Positions 9,439 to 17,756 of a stretch of 64,000 nucleotides of DNA are shown one piece after another. The position numbers were made by a program, and so were the translations under genes. The notes beneath the pieces are model-generated. The model saw only the letters and a program-made list of their open reading frames with translations. It was not told the DNA's origin and ran no database searches. Source of the stretch: Christensenella minuta (lineage in GTDB: Bacteria > Bacillota > Clostridia > Christensenellales > Christensenellaceae); NCBI RefSeq assembly GCF_003628755.1, contig NZ_CP029256.1, positions 1,197,585 to 1,261,584 on the forward strand, in the 5' to 3' direction. Every line of letters begins with the position of its first letter. Position 1 is the first letter of the stretch.

Positions 9439-9466
9439 AAGGCGCTCTTTCAGGAAAGAGCGCCTT
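9439..9466 (-). terminator. Intrinsic terminator of the ROK regulator gene
   Basis: A perfect 12-bp stem, AAGGCGCTCTTT with AAAGAGCGCCTT, around a 4-nt loop. Leftward it is followed by ATTTTTC. It separates the regulator gene from the transporter operon, so the operon is driven by its own promoter. Confidence 0.85.
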
Positions 9467-9479
9467 TAGATCAAAAAAA

Positions 9480-10643
9480 TCAATATACTTTTTCCACTTC
9501 CATAAAAAGGTTAAGCGGTATGATAGCGGCCCCCATCACAGAGGCGTTCATCCCCAGCTCGGAGACGACGATCCTGACATCTTTTTCGGAAAAAAGCTTC
9601 TCGCCGCTGAACGTCCGCCGCCTCACCTTTTCGATAAAACCTTTCGCATAATTTGCCATTTCTCCGCCAAGAACAATATAACGCGGATCAAAGATCAAAA
9701 TAATATTCCTCAGACCGGCCGCCAGAAATTCGATATATTCGTCCATGACTTCGACAGCGGCTCCGTCTTTTTGATCGTATAATTCAAAAAACGCACGCAC
9801 GGATGAAACATTTCTCCCGGTTTTCCCACGGTACCGCTCCAACAGGGCGCGTTCGGAAATATAAGCATTCCAGCAGCCCTTGTCTCCGCATACGCATACG
9901 GCTCCATCCTTGATAATCGTCATATGCCCCAACTCGCCGGCTCTTTTGTTATATCCCTTGTAGACCTTGTTCCTGGAAATAATCCCCGCACCAATGCCTT
10001 CATTGATGGAAATATAGACCATATCATTCTTGTTATGGCATACGCCGATCTTATATTCCGCGACAGCGGCGGCGTTTGATTCATTTTCGATATAGACAGG
10101 GAAATTGAACAGGTCTTCATACTTTCTGAAATCTACGTTGTCAATATTCAGGTTCGCGGCAAATTCTAGAATCTTATCCTTTTCATTCACGGTTCCGGGA
10201 AGCGATATCCCCATCCCGATAATCCGGGACGAATCGATATTCATGATCCTCAGCATCTCGTCAATTTCGCTTTTTACGTCGGACATCATTTTATCCATAT
10301 CGCGAAGGACATCGAATTCTATGAGCCGGTCGCAAATGATTTCATAATTCATATTAATCAGAACAAAGCGAATCCTTCCGATTTGGAAATCTACGCCAAT
10401 CGAGTATTTTGCATTTTTGACAAATTCAACAATTGTCGGCCGCCGCCCACCCGTAGAGCTTGCAACCCCGGCTTCTTTCAATACGCCGATTTCAATCAAT
10501 TCATTGACGTTGGAGATGACCGTGGGCAGGCTGACATTGATCGCCTTCCCAAGCTCGCTCTTTGTCATTTTCTTTTTTCGCCGCAGCAGGCTCATAATTT
10601 TTCGCCTGTTAATATCTTTAATAACGCTTTGATCTACCTTCAA
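9480..10643 (-). CDS. ROK family transcriptional regulator (NagC/XylR type)
   Basis: A 387-residue repressor with an N-terminal winged helix-turn-helix (residues about 10-60: MTKSELGKAINVSLPTVISN) and a C-terminal ROK sugar-kinase-like domain. The ROK zinc site CVCGDKGCWNAY is intact near residue 250, and ISINEGIGAGII and IIRDGAVCVCG-like segments match the family. Such repressors control neighbouring sugar operons and release DNA when they bind sugar. Direct adjacency to the ABC transporter suggests that operon as target. The start codon is TTG, placed immediately after an in-frame TGA, with GGTGGAGG 9 nt upstream. Effector unknown. Confidence 0.9.
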   Translation of the reverse strand: MKVDQSVIKDINRRKIMSLLRRKKKMTKSELGKAINVSLPTVISNVNELIEIGVLKEAGVASSTGGRRPTIVEFVKNAKYSIGVDFQIGRIRFVLINMNYEIICDRLIEFDVLRDMDKMMSDVKSEIDEMLRIMNIDSSRIIGMGISLPGTVNEKDKILEFAANLNIDNVDFRKYEDLFNFPVYIENESNAAAVAEYKIGVCHNKNDMVYISINEGIGAGIISRNKVYKGYNKRAGELGHMTIIKDGAVCVCGDKGCWNAYISERALLERYRGKTGRNVSSVRAFFELYDQKDGAAVEVMDEYIEFLAAGLRNIILIFDPRYIVLGGEMANYAKGFIEKVRRRTFSGEKLFSEKDVRIVVSELGMNASVMGAAIIPLNLFMEVEKVY

Positions 10644-10673
10644 TCATCCAGTCCTCCACCTTAAGTTAATAAC

Positions 10674-10702
10674 ATTCTATAATATCCCTCGTCATTTTTC
10701 AA
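10674..10702 (-). promoter_or_regulatory. Probable promoter of the ROK regulator gene
   Basis: Leftward TTGAAA (10697-10702), 17-nt spacer, TAGAAT (10674-10679). AT-rich near-repeats such as TTTAAGTAAG and ACTTAAATAAG flank it and could be operator half-sites. The placement fits a leader of about 30-40 nt before the TTG start. Confidence 0.5.
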
Positions 10703-10760
10703 GGCATTTAAGTAAGTTGTTTTAGAAACGGCCGGCATTTTTATTTCAACTTAAATAAGA

Positions 10761-10880
10761 TTGACTGCCTTTTTCAAAATTCCAGATAAGTATACAATAG
10801 AACGTGGAGGCTGGAGGACTGATAAGGCGAGGAAGAAGGTATACCAGCACACTTTGCCGGACGAGGGAGAGCCTTTGGCG
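10761..10880 (+). pseudogene. C-terminal remnant of a phage-type tyrosine recombinase
   Basis: A short rightward stretch reads IPDKYTIERGGWRTDKARK followed by KVYQHTLPDE. This closely resembles the last catalytic boxes of Firmicutes phage and ICE integrases, in which GGW replaces the LGH box and the tyrosine of VYQHT is the nucleophile. Nothing resembling the rest of an integrase precedes it: a stop lies directly upstream. The frame continues to 11060 but loses resemblance. The remnant lies about 180 nt from the 3' end of ssrA, a common integration site, so it probably marks an element that once occupied ssrA. The identification rests on recalled family motifs. Confidence 0.6.
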
Positions 10881-10995
10881 ACCTTGCGAATTCTTATTTT
10901 GAAAAGCAGACGCAATATGAAAAATAAAAAAACGTTTAAATCACGGGTTTTATTGGGGGAGATTGACGGAATGGATATTTGCGCCCGGGATATAA

Positions 10996-11029
10996 AAGAC
11001 CGCAAACCACTTACGCAGTTTGCGGTCTT
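10996..11029 (-). terminator. Intrinsic terminator of ssrA
   Basis: AAGACCGCAAAC pairs perfectly with GTTTGCGGTCTT around a 10-nt loop; leftward it is followed by TTATATCCC after a short T run. It lies about 20 nt past the tmRNA 3' end. Confidence 0.85.
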
Positions 11030-11048
11030 GGGTGCGGCAACTTGCCGT

Positions 11049-11433
11049 TGGTGGAGATGAGGGGAGTCGAACCCCTGTCCGAAAGCCTGCCCGGACAACT
11101 TTCTACAAGCTTATTGGCCTTTGTTTCTTTCCCTCTTCAAGGCCCCCGGCCACAAAAACCAAGAAGAGGTAGCTTCATAAAATCCGCGCCGCCGCAAAGC
11201 TTTGGCAGCGTAGTAGCCCGTTTTAAATTGGCTCCCGATCCCCTCCCAAACAGGAAAAGAGAGGTCGGAAGGCTGCTATTTTAAATTAAGCAGCGAGCAG
11301 AGCGGGAGAACCCACCTCTGCCGTTTTGTTTGTTTTTGCGTTTATATTTAGTTGAATCTTTTTAACGCAGAGTATTCAACTGCGGCTTGCTTATTGTCCT
11401 CACAAATGCCCCCGTCGAAACCAGTACATCCCC
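11049..11433 (-). ncRNA. ssrA: tmRNA (transfer-messenger RNA)
   Basis: tmRNA rescues stalled ribosomes by acting as tRNA-Ala and then as mRNA for a degradation tag. The 5' end, GGGGATGTACTGG then TTTCGACGGGGGC, is classic. The 3' end holds the T-arm GGGGTTCGACTCCCC, the acceptor strand and an encoded CCA at 11049-11051. Seven acceptor pairs form between GGGGATG and CATCTCC, with one G-U. The length of 385 nt is normal. A tag reading frame lies at 11286-11339. The gene is followed by its own terminator and lies downstream of smpB, its protein partner. Confidence 0.96.
11286..11339 (-). other. tmRNA proteolysis-tag reading frame
   Basis: Inside ssrA, a resume codon GCA (11337-11339) opens a 17-codon frame ending in TAA (11286-11288): A-KTNKTAEVGSPALLAA. 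Tags commonly end in ALAA, recognised by ClpXP-type proteases; this one ends in ALLAA, so the last two alanines are kept. The resume codon is inferred from the frame and the preceding A-rich segment. Confidence 0.8.
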
Positions 11434-11490
11434 ATATTCAGTTTTTCCGGCACAATCACGCAGGATGCCGGTATTTATATAAAAACGGCT

Positions 11491-11934
11491 TTATATCCTC
11501 CGTTCCATATCACGTTTGACGGCCTTTTCCTTCAGGTCCTGCCGCTTATCGTATAAATGCTTACCACGGCACACCCCTATCTCGAGCTTCACCTTTCCCC
11601 GCTTCAGATACATCCTCAGCGGAATCAGCGTATATCCCTTTTGCGCAGTCAGCCCAAGAAGCTTCGTAATCTCTTTTTTATGCAGCAGCAGCTTGCGGAC
11701 GCGCAGCGGATCGCGATTGAAAATATTTCCTTTTTCGTACGGACTGATGTGCATGTTATTGACAAACGCTTCAGCATTCCTGATCTGCACATACGAATCA
11801 CGCAGGTTGACCTTCGCCATACGGCACGACTTCACTTCCGTACCGACGAGCTCGATCCCCGCCTCGTAGGAATCCTCTATGAAATATTCATGCCGCGCCT
11901 TCTTGTTTTGCGCAAGCAGCTTTTCACCAGCCAT
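11491..11934 (-). CDS. smpB: SsrA-binding protein SmpB
   Basis: SmpB binds the tRNA-like domain of tmRNA and brings it to stalled ribosomes. The protein has 147 residues. Family landmarks are [47 protein letters not shown] and the C-terminal basic tail beginning [15 protein letters not shown], which enters the ribosomal mRNA channel. The start at 11934 is preferred over the ATG at 11940 because AAGGGA is 7 nt away from it and only 1 nt from the other. It lies between rnr and ssrA, a conserved Firmicutes order. Confidence 0.96.
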   Translation of the reverse strand: MAGEKLLAQNKKARHEYFIEDSYEAGIELVGTEVKSCRMAKVNLRDSYVQIRNAEAFVNNMHISPYEKGNIFNRDPLRVRKLLLHKKEITKLLGLTAQKGYTLIPLRMYLKRGKVKLEIGVCRGKHLYDKRQDLKEKAVKRDMERRI

Positions 11935-11974
11935 ACACATTTCCCTTATTAACTCTTGTAAATACTATTATACT

Positions 11975-14062
11975 TTAATTATCCGCAAAGGTAAATTCAA
12001 TTTTTGCAAGAGCGATATCCGCTGCCACCACTTTCACCTTCACCTTGTCCCCAAGGGTGATTCGTTTTTTCGTATGCTCGCCGATCACGCAATATTCCTT
12101 CTCGTAATACACGTAGTAATCGTCGTCAAGCTGTGCCAACGGAATCATTCCTTCAATCGTGTTATCCAGTTCCGCAAAGATGCCAAACTTCGTTACGCCC
12201 GATACCACTGCCGGGAAGGTTTCCCCAATATGCTTCGACATATACTCCGTCATTTTGAGGTCCTGCACCGCCCGCTCCGCTTCGATCGCATTCCGCTCCC
12301 GCGCGCTCGACTGTGCCGCCACTTCCGGCAGCACTTTCTCCAGATGCCGCAGATATCCTTCATCCATACGCCCCCCAAGCAGCGCCTTGATGATCCTATG
12401 GACCTGTAGGTCTGGATAACGCCGGATCGGCGAAGTAAAGTGGCAATATTGGTCTGCCGCGAGGCCGAAATGAGAGATCGGTTCCGTCGCGTAGCGCGCT
12501 TTTTTCAGCGCGCGCAGCGTAACCGTATTAACGATCGTCTCCTCCGTCGTTCCCGCCACCTTTTCGAGCACTTCCTGGATCGCATGCGGATGGACGTTCT
12601 GGAAGCCCTTCAGCTGTATTCCAAAATTCCCCAGGAAGATCGCCAATTCCTTCATACGGTCTGCATCCGGATGCTCATGAATCCGATACAGGAACGGCAA
12701 TTCCATATAATAATACTGTTCCGCTACCGTGATATTGGCGCGAAGCATGAATTCTTCGATCAGCTTCTCTGCGTCGCCCCGTTTTCTGACGGTAACGTCT
12801 ACGGGAACGCCCTTCCGGTCCAGTATGATTTCCGGTTCGTCGATATTGAAATCGATACTGCCCTTCTCAAAGCGCCGCGCCCGCAGTATCTTTGCAAGCC
12901 GGTTCATCTCCATAAGCGTATCGGCAATGTCCGTATATTTTTCACGCTCCTCCGCATCGCCTTCCAGCAGGCGGTTTACCCCGCCGTAAGTCAGCCTATG
13001 GGCAGACCGGATCACCGTGTTTTCCATTTTCTGAGCTGTTACGTTCCCCTGGGCATCAATTTCCATGATGCATGAAAGCGTCAGCTTGTCTTCTCCCGCG
13101 TTCAGCGAACAGAGGCCGTTTGAAAGCTCCTGGGGAAGCATCGGCACCACCCGGTCCACCATGTAAGCGCTCGTTCCCCTGTGGAGCGCCTCTTTGTCAA
13201 GCGGCGATCCCTCGCGTACATAATAGCTCACGTCCGCAATATGAACACCAAGCTCATAGTTGCCGTTTTCCAGCATTCGGAGCGATACCGCGTCATCAAG
13301 GTCCTTTGCGTCCGCGCCATCGATCGTAAACACCGTCTGCCCGCGCAGGTCAAGCCGCCCCTCAAACTCCATTTTTTCCTGTGCCAGGGCCTGTGCCTGC
13401 CTTTTGCACGCATCCGGGAACCTGGAAACCAAACCAAAACGCCGCGCGTAGGCAAGAATATCCACGCCCGCTTCTCCCGTCCGCCCGAGAATCTCCATGA
13501 TTTCTCCTTCCGGGCTCTTTCCCTGATGGGCGCGCTGTGTGACATTCACGACGACCTTCTGTCCGTTTTTTGCTCCGCGCGTCCGTTTCTTGGGAATATA
13601 GATATCATCCATGCCCGGCGAATCGCTCACAACGAATACCGTTCCGTTTTTGGCCTGTACCGTCCCTACCGTTTCTACCGGAAGCAGCGAGAAGACCTTC
13701 ACGACTTTTCCTTCCAGGTGCTTTCCGCCCTGCTGCCGTTTAGACAGCCTGACGAGAACGTCTTCTCCGTTAAAAGCGCCGCCTTTATGTGAAGGTGAGA
13801 TAAAGATGTCCTCCATATCCTCCGGCGTACGCAAAAAGGCAAAACCGCCCTGTTTACAGTCAAGCGTTCCCCGGAACAGCCCCATCGTGGATGCCAGCGC
13901 GTATTTCCCGCCCTTGGTCCGTTTCACAAGGTATTCCCGTTCCAGTTCGCTGAGAACACCCTCAAGCGCCTCTTTGGGCATATCCACCGCTCCAGCAAGT
14001 TCGTCAATGCCGATATAAATCCTGTCTCCGATCTTTTGCAGAACCTGTTCTGTTTTCTCCAA
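11975..14062 (-). CDS. rnr: Ribonuclease R
   Basis: A processive 3'-5' exoribonuclease of the RNB family, 695 residues, which degrades structured RNA and works with tmRNA-SmpB in non-stop mRNA decay. N-terminal cold-shock-like segments (FRGTLDCKQGGFAFLRTPED) precede the RNB domain (GQTVFTIDGADAKDLDDAVS near residue 250, with the metal-binding aspartates). GVHIADVSYYVREGSPLD and HFTSPIRRYPDLQVHR follow, and a C-terminal S1 domain ends the protein (GVTKFGIFAELDN). The start is TTG at 14062 with AGGAG 8 nt upstream. The downstream smpB gene begins about 40 nt after its stop. Confidence 0.96.
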   Translation of the reverse strand: MEKTEQVLQKIGDRIYIGIDELAGAVDMPKEALEGVLSELEREYLVKRTKGGKYALASTMGLFRGTLDCKQGGFAFLRTPEDMEDIFISPSHKGGAFNGEDVLVRLSKRQQGGKHLEGKVVKVFSLLPVETVGTVQAKNGTVFVVSDSPGMDDIYIPKKRTRGAKNGQKVVVNVTQRAHQGKSPEGEIMEILGRTGEAGVDILAYARRFGLVSRFPDACKRQAQALAQEKMEFEGRLDLRGQTVFTIDGADAKDLDDAVSLRMLENGNYELGVHIADVSYYVREGSPLDKEALHRGTSAYMVDRVVPMLPQELSNGLCSLNAGEDKLTLSCIMEIDAQGNVTAQKMENTVIRSAHRLTYGGVNRLLEGDAEEREKYTDIADTLMEMNRLAKILRARRFEKGSIDFNIDEPEIILDRKGVPVDVTVRKRGDAEKLIEEFMLRANITVAEQYYYMELPFLYRIHEHPDADRMKELAIFLGNFGIQLKGFQNVHPHAIQEVLEKVAGTTEETIVNTVTLRALKKARYATEPISHFGLAADQYCHFTSPIRRYPDLQVHRIIKALLGGRMDEGYLRHLEKVLPEVAAQSSARERNAIEAERAVQDLKMTEYMSKHIGETFPAVVSGVTKFGIFAELDNTIEGMIPLAQLDDDYYVYYEKEYCVIGEHTKKRITLGDKVKVKVVAADIALAKIEFTFADN

Positions 14063-14091
14063 ATAAATATCTCCTGTCTTTCATAAAAAAC

Positions 14092-14113
14092 ACACCCTCA
14101 AACGCGTGGGTGT
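14092..14113 (-). terminator. Partial terminator hairpin between secG and rnr
   Basis: ACACCC and GGGTGT form a short stem followed leftward by GTTTTTT. It lies between secG and rnr, so it probably lowers rnr expression rather than separating the genes. Confidence 0.5.
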
Positions 14114-14139
14114 TTTTCCGATTCCAAATTCTTATTTGC

Positions 14140-14391
14140 CTACATCCAATACTTTTGCATGATGACAAGCAGAACCGCGAGTACCATGAAGCCGATTGCT
14201 GCGATTCTTGTAAGCCGCACCAAGGTCGCTTCCATGCCACGCGCCTTTTTCTTTCCCCACATTGCTTCCGCACCGCCACTAATGGCACCGGGCACGCCCG
14301 TCTTCGCTCCCGACTGGAGCAGTACCACGACAATCAGGAAGCCTGAAAAAACAACCAATACTATTTTAATAATGAGAGCTAATATCTCCAT
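14140..14391 (-). CDS. secG: Preprotein translocase subunit SecG
   Basis: A small subunit of the SecYEG protein-export channel, 83 residues. Two membrane helices (residues about 4-24 and 58-78) flank a conserved cytoplasmic loop, VVLLQSGAKTGVPGAISGGA, followed by a charged stretch (WGKKKARGME). Length and topology are standard. In Firmicutes secG commonly precedes rnr and smpB, as here. Confidence 0.93.
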   Translation of the reverse strand: MEILALIIKIVLVVFSGFLIVVVLLQSGAKTGVPGAISGGAEAMWGKKKARGMEATLVRLTRIAAIGFMVLAVLLVIMQKYWM

Positions 14392-14462
14392 AATAACCTC
14401 CGATTAAAATACATAACAGAAGTATGATAGCATGAACCGCCATAAATTGCAACCTATTTTTT

Positions 14463-15407
14463 CTACAGGCAGGACAGCAGAATATCTTCAAGCTGTGCAT
14501 AGGTCTCCACCCTCACGACCTGTGCACGCAGCTGCGCCGCCCCCTTCATCCCTTTTATATAATGCGGGGCGTGGCCCCGCATTTGCCTCATAGCAAGCGC
14601 TTCCCCTTTCTTCCGCACGGCAATGCGCGCCTGCCGGAGGCACATGTGGATTCTTTCTTCCGGCATAGGGAGGGTCTGCACGCTTCCCGTCCGCAGCAAT
14701 TCACTGATCTGGGTAAATAAAAAGGGATTCCCCTGCGCGCCGCGCGCTACCATCACCGCGTCGCACCCAGTTTCCCGGAACATAGTTACCGCATCCTGTG
14801 CGGCAAATATATCTCCATTGCCAATCACCTTGACCTTTACGGCCTGTTTTACTTCGGCAATGATACCGAGGTCCGCTTTCCCTCTGTAGTACTGCTCACG
14901 CGTCCTCCCATGCACCGCAACCGCATCCGCGCCAGCATCTTCCATCACCTTTGCAAAGGCCGCAGCATTCCTGTCTTTTTCCGTAAAGCCAGCCCGGAAC
15001 TTGACGCTCACCGGAACGGGAACCGCCTTTTTGAGCGCGGAAACGATTCTTGCCGCCAGCGCGGGTTCGCGCATAAGCGCGCTTCCCTCGCCATTATTTA
15101 CGATCTTGGGTGCGGGACATCCCATGTTCACATCTATAATAAACAAACGTTCTCCAAGCAAATCGCATATTTTCCGTGCAGTATCGGCAAGGATCTGCGG
15201 TTCGCGGCCAAACAACTGGACCCCTGCTTTTTCCTCCGCATCCGAAAGCTCAAGCAGCTCGTGGGTGCGTCCGTTTTGGTAGGCAATTCCCTTGGCGCTC
15301 ACCATCTCGGTGAAGGTCATCTGCGCGCCGCAGAGCGTACAGACCTCGCGCATGGCCGCATCCGTCACGCCCGCCATCGGCGCGAGATAAATTTTTGGTT
15401 CGTCCAT
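14463..15407 (-). CDS. dus: tRNA-dihydrouridine synthase (DusB-like)
   Basis: An FMN-dependent enzyme reducing uridines in the tRNA D-loop, 314 residues. IYLAPMAGVTDAAMREVC opens the TIM barrel. IDVNMGCPAPKIVNNGEGSA contains the catalytic cysteine near residue 100. VKFRAGF, AVHGRTREQYYRGKAD and IGNGDIFAAQDA carry the flavin and RNA contacts. It looks complete. It follows the membrane-anchored unknown gene, with a hairpin between them. Confidence 0.92.
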   Translation of the reverse strand: MDEPKIYLAPMAGVTDAAMREVCTLCGAQMTFTEMVSAKGIAYQNGRTHELLELSDAEEKAGVQLFGREPQILADTARKICDLLGERLFIIDVNMGCPAPKIVNNGEGSALMREPALAARIVSALKKAVPVPVSVKFRAGFTEKDRNAAAFAKVMEDAGADAVAVHGRTREQYYRGKADLGIIAEVKQAVKVKVIGNGDIFAAQDAVTMFRETGCDAVMVARGAQGNPFLFTQISELLRTGSVQTLPMPEERIHMCLRQARIAVRKKGEALAMRQMRGHAPHYIKGMKGAAQLRAQVVRVETYAQLEDILLSCL

Positions 15408-15467
15408 TTCCTCTTCCTCCCCGCCGCACGGCTTTTTGCACCCCTACGGCACGGCCCCAAGGCCCCA

Positions 15468-15503
15468 AACAACAAAGCGCGCTCTGCGGCGCGCTTTGTT
15501 GTT
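15468..15503 (-). terminator. Strong hairpin after the unknown membrane protein gene
   Basis: A perfect 15-bp stem, AACAACAAAGCGCGC with GCGCGCTTTGTTGTT, around a 6-nt loop. The T residues lie mostly inside the stem, followed leftward by TGGGG. It is placed 4 nt beyond the stop at 15508 and probably terminates that gene in part. Confidence 0.7.
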
Positions 15504-15507
15504 ATTC

Positions 15508-16146
15508 TCAAGCTTCCGGGCTTTCCGTCCCATCCGGCTGTGCCGCGGCCCCGCCGGTGATTCCAGCAGCTTCCTCCGCCGGCGGCGTTTCCGACGGCTC
15601 AGGCGCGGCTGCTTCAACAAGCTTCATGTCGTCAATCACCCAAGCGTCTCCCGCCTTCACCATGGAAAGCTCATATTTCCCGTTCAGCCATTCCGGTGGC
15701 TTTTCGCCGCTTTGATCGGCCTCTTCGTTTTCGTCTGTCACAGAGATCTTATGCCCCGCAATTTCAGTGATGACATCGTCTGCCGATACGGTAACCTCCG
15801 TCTGCCACGGCCAGACGATCGGGGGGTTAATGTCCGTCCTCTGGTAATAATTCGTAATCTGGAACTCTTCATAGGCGGCTCCCGTCAGAACCGAATCCGT
15901 CACCAGGAAATGCTCCGTAAAAAAACTGCCGAGCTGGGATGAATCCACTTTCTCTTCGTCGTGCATAAGCACGGCCTCCGCCCGCAGCGAAAGCGCATCT
16001 TTCGCCACCATCCGAATATTCATCGTATTCATCGCGGCATAAAAAGCGACGATTACAAGCGCAACAACGACAACAACGATTGCAAGCCGCGATAGTACGT
16101 ATAAAATACCTCTGGCAGGCTTATTGCCGCCTTCTTTTGCCACCAT
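15508..16146 (-). CDS. Membrane-anchored extracytoplasmic protein, unknown function
   Basis: I do not recognise this 212-residue protein. A basic N-terminus is followed by one strong membrane helix (residues about 15-40, RLAIVVVVVALVIVAFYAAM). An extracellular domain of about 130 residues comes next (YEEFQITNYYQRTDINPP; GKYELSMVKAGDAWVIDDMK), then a low-complexity Pro/Glu/Ala tail. The DAWVIDDMKLV segment resembles the end of small NTF2/DUF4878-like extracytoplasmic domains; this is only a resemblance. The RBS GAGG lies 7-8 nt upstream. It is the last host gene before the mobile element, so its upstream sequence may have been changed by the insertion. Confidence 0.75.
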   Translation of the reverse strand: MVAKEGGNKPARGILYVLSRLAIVVVVVALVIVAFYAAMNTMNIRMVAKDALSLRAEAVLMHDEEKVDSSQLGSFFTEHFLVTDSVLTGAAYEEFQITNYYQRTDINPPIVWPWQTEVTVSADDVITEIAGHKISVTDENEEADQSGEKPPEWLNGKYELSMVKAGDAWVIDDMKLVEAAAPEPSETPPAEEAAGITGGAAAQPDGTESPEA

Positions 16147-16154
16147 AATTACCT

Positions 16155-16463
16155 CATTCTCAGGATCAGAGCGTATCCTTTGGTTTCATTGTCGGGACCC
16201 TTTTTGTGGTTCTTTCATACTCGACCAAGCTGGTGTTAATACTATTAAATTCTCCATATTCCAATTATCCCCCATACTTCATATTTTTGCTCTACTTTGA
16301 GTCACTTTGCGGGCAAATGATGTAAAATATGATGTAAATGATGTAGGGCGATAGTAGTATATGCAAGAGCATATTTATATACAAGAAATTATAACTTCTC
16401 TTATTTACAATGTCAATCCACATCAAAGTAACGCTGCCTTATCTTTTCCTGCTTCAGAACAAG
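16155..16463. other. Host/ICE junction region without a confident gene
   Basis: This stretch lies between the last host gene and the integrase terminator. Base composition becomes AT-rich near 16,230. On the leftward strand one frame is open from 16264 to a TGA at 16166 (ending RVPTMKPKDTL). It could be the tail of a host gene cut by the element, or chance. Tandem ATGATGTAAA words follow at 16317-16347. The ICE left end should lie in here, but without the right end its direct repeat cannot be defined. Confidence 0.5.
16317..16347. repeat. Three tandem ATGATGTA(A/G) words near the ICE left end
   Basis: ATGATGTAAA occurs at 16317-16326 and 16329-16338, and ATGATGTAGG at 16338-16347. Short direct repeats close to the end next to the integrase gene are typical of arm-type sites bound by Tn916-like integrases. 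Function here is inferred only from position. Confidence 0.4.
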
Positions 16464-16494
16464 AAAAAAGAACACACAACACTCTGTATGTTCT
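16464..16494 (-). terminator. Intrinsic terminator of the integrase gene
   Basis: AGAACACACA pairs with TGTATGTTCT (one G-U) and is followed leftward by six T. It lies about 25 nt after the integrase stop and seals the element's leftward transcription from the host. Confidence 0.75.
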
Positions 16495-16517
16495 CTTTCT
16501 GTATGTGAAGTCCAATA

Positions 16518-17747
16518 TTATACTTTGAAGTAGCTATCCAATCCTTTGAACTCTGCCGCTTTCATTTCTTTTGTAACATCAGCATAGATGTTCAGTGTAG
16601 TTGAAATATCTGAATGTCCAAGTGCATCTTGAATGACCTTTATATTTACTCCAGCTTCACACATTCTTGTTGTAAATGTATGTCTAAGCGAATGACAGCT
16701 AAAATGAGGAAGTAACACATCAGGTTCATCACTGTGCAAAAACTGCTCATCATTGCAATCACGGATAATTCTTCGGATTGCTTTGTTGAGTGTGGCTTGG
16801 TGCTGTACCTGACCAAAACGATTGATGAAAATAAAATCTGTATATCCGTCAATCGTGACCTCGCAATGAAGTCCTAAATCTTCCTGCTTCTGTTTCTCCT
16901 GTTCAAATGCTTCTCTCACAAAACCGAGCATTGGAACCTGCCTCATACTCGCCGGAGTCTTCGTTGTATTTACATTGAAATAACAGCCACTTTTACTCCC
17001 CTCAGTTCTGTGGTCATAATATACAAGAGTATGATTAACATCAATCATTCCACTTTCCATATCAATATCACACCATCTCAATCCAGTTACTTCCCCCACA
17101 CGAAGTCCAGTTCCTATCATTACTGCAAAGACCGGATACCAATGTTCATATACAGGGTGGGTTTTCATGAAATTCAGAAATAGCTCCTGCTCAAGTTTCG
17201 TCAACGCTCTACGCTTTTCCGACTGAAAACAATGTGCTTTTTTCAATTCTCTCAACACATTATCTGACGGGTTATTTCTGATAAAGTCATCATCGACAGC
17301 AATCTGTAAAACCTGATGAAGAACCGTATGTATATTATCAATCGTTGAAGGCTTCAAATTTCTTTCATCAACAAGATAATTGTAGTATTTCTTAATATCT
17401 GATTTCTTCAACGTTGATATTCTTTTACTTCCAATCACTGGTCGCACAAAGGTATTGTACATATATTTGTAATTTTCAAAGGTATTATTCTTCAGCCCTC
17501 TTTTCATATTTGCCCAAAGGTCAAATAATTCATCAATGGTTGTGTATCGTGCTTCGGTCTTAATACCATCACATTTATCTTTCTGAATACGCTTCTCTTT
17601 TTCTCTCAGGTCATCTAAAGTTCTTGCGTAAACAAATCTTCTTTTCATCTGGCTGTCCTGCCAGCTAAATTGATAAGTACCGTCTTTTCTCTGAACCTCT
17701 CCGGTTTTCAGAACAACTCTTGATTTATCTTTTCTTTTTGTCGCCAT
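16518..17747 (-). CDS. int: ICE tyrosine recombinase (Tn916/Tn1549-type integrase)
   Basis: This enzyme integrates and excises the element. It has 409 residues, the size of Tn916-family integrases. An N-terminal arm-binding segment (residues 1-75) is followed by a core-binding SAM-like domain (YTTIDELFDLWANMKRGL onward) and the catalytic domain. Visible catalytic residues are Arg in GTGLRVGEVTG (near 214), His-x-x-Arg in CHSLRHTFTT (near 353), LGHSDISTT and the nucleophile Tyr in NIYADVTKEM (near 385). All boxes are intact, so activity is likely. It is the last gene of a leftward series behind three excisionase-like genes, with only 9 nt to the nearest. Confidence 0.95.
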   Translation of the reverse strand: MATKRKDKSRVVLKTGEVQRKDGTYQFSWQDSQMKRRFVYARTLDDLREKEKRIQKDKCDGIKTEARYTTIDELFDLWANMKRGLKNNTFENYKYMYNTFVRPVIGSKRISTLKKSDIKKYYNYLVDERNLKPSTIDNIHTVLHQVLQIAVDDDFIRNNPSDNVLRELKKAHCFQSEKRRALTKLEQELFLNFMKTHPVYEHWYPVFAVMIGTGLRVGEVTGLRWCDIDMESGMIDVNHTLVYYDHRTEGSKSGCYFNVNTTKTPASMRQVPMLGFVREAFEQEKQKQEDLGLHCEVTIDGYTDFIFINRFGQVQHQATLNKAIRRIIRDCNDEQFLHSDEPDVLLPHFSCHSLRHTFTTRMCEAGVNIKVIQDALGHSDISTTLNIYADVTKEMKAAEFKGLDSYFKV

Positions 17748-17756
17748 TGTGTCCTC

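Noticed and set aside
10751-11098. A 115-codon leftward frame running into the tmRNA 3' end
   Set aside because: It reads through the ssrA acceptor region and its terminator, so it is not a protein gene.
16166-16264. A short leftward frame ending RVPTMKPKDTL as a gene
   Set aside because: No start with a ribosome binding site and no family likeness; kept only as a possible host-gene tail in the junction entry.
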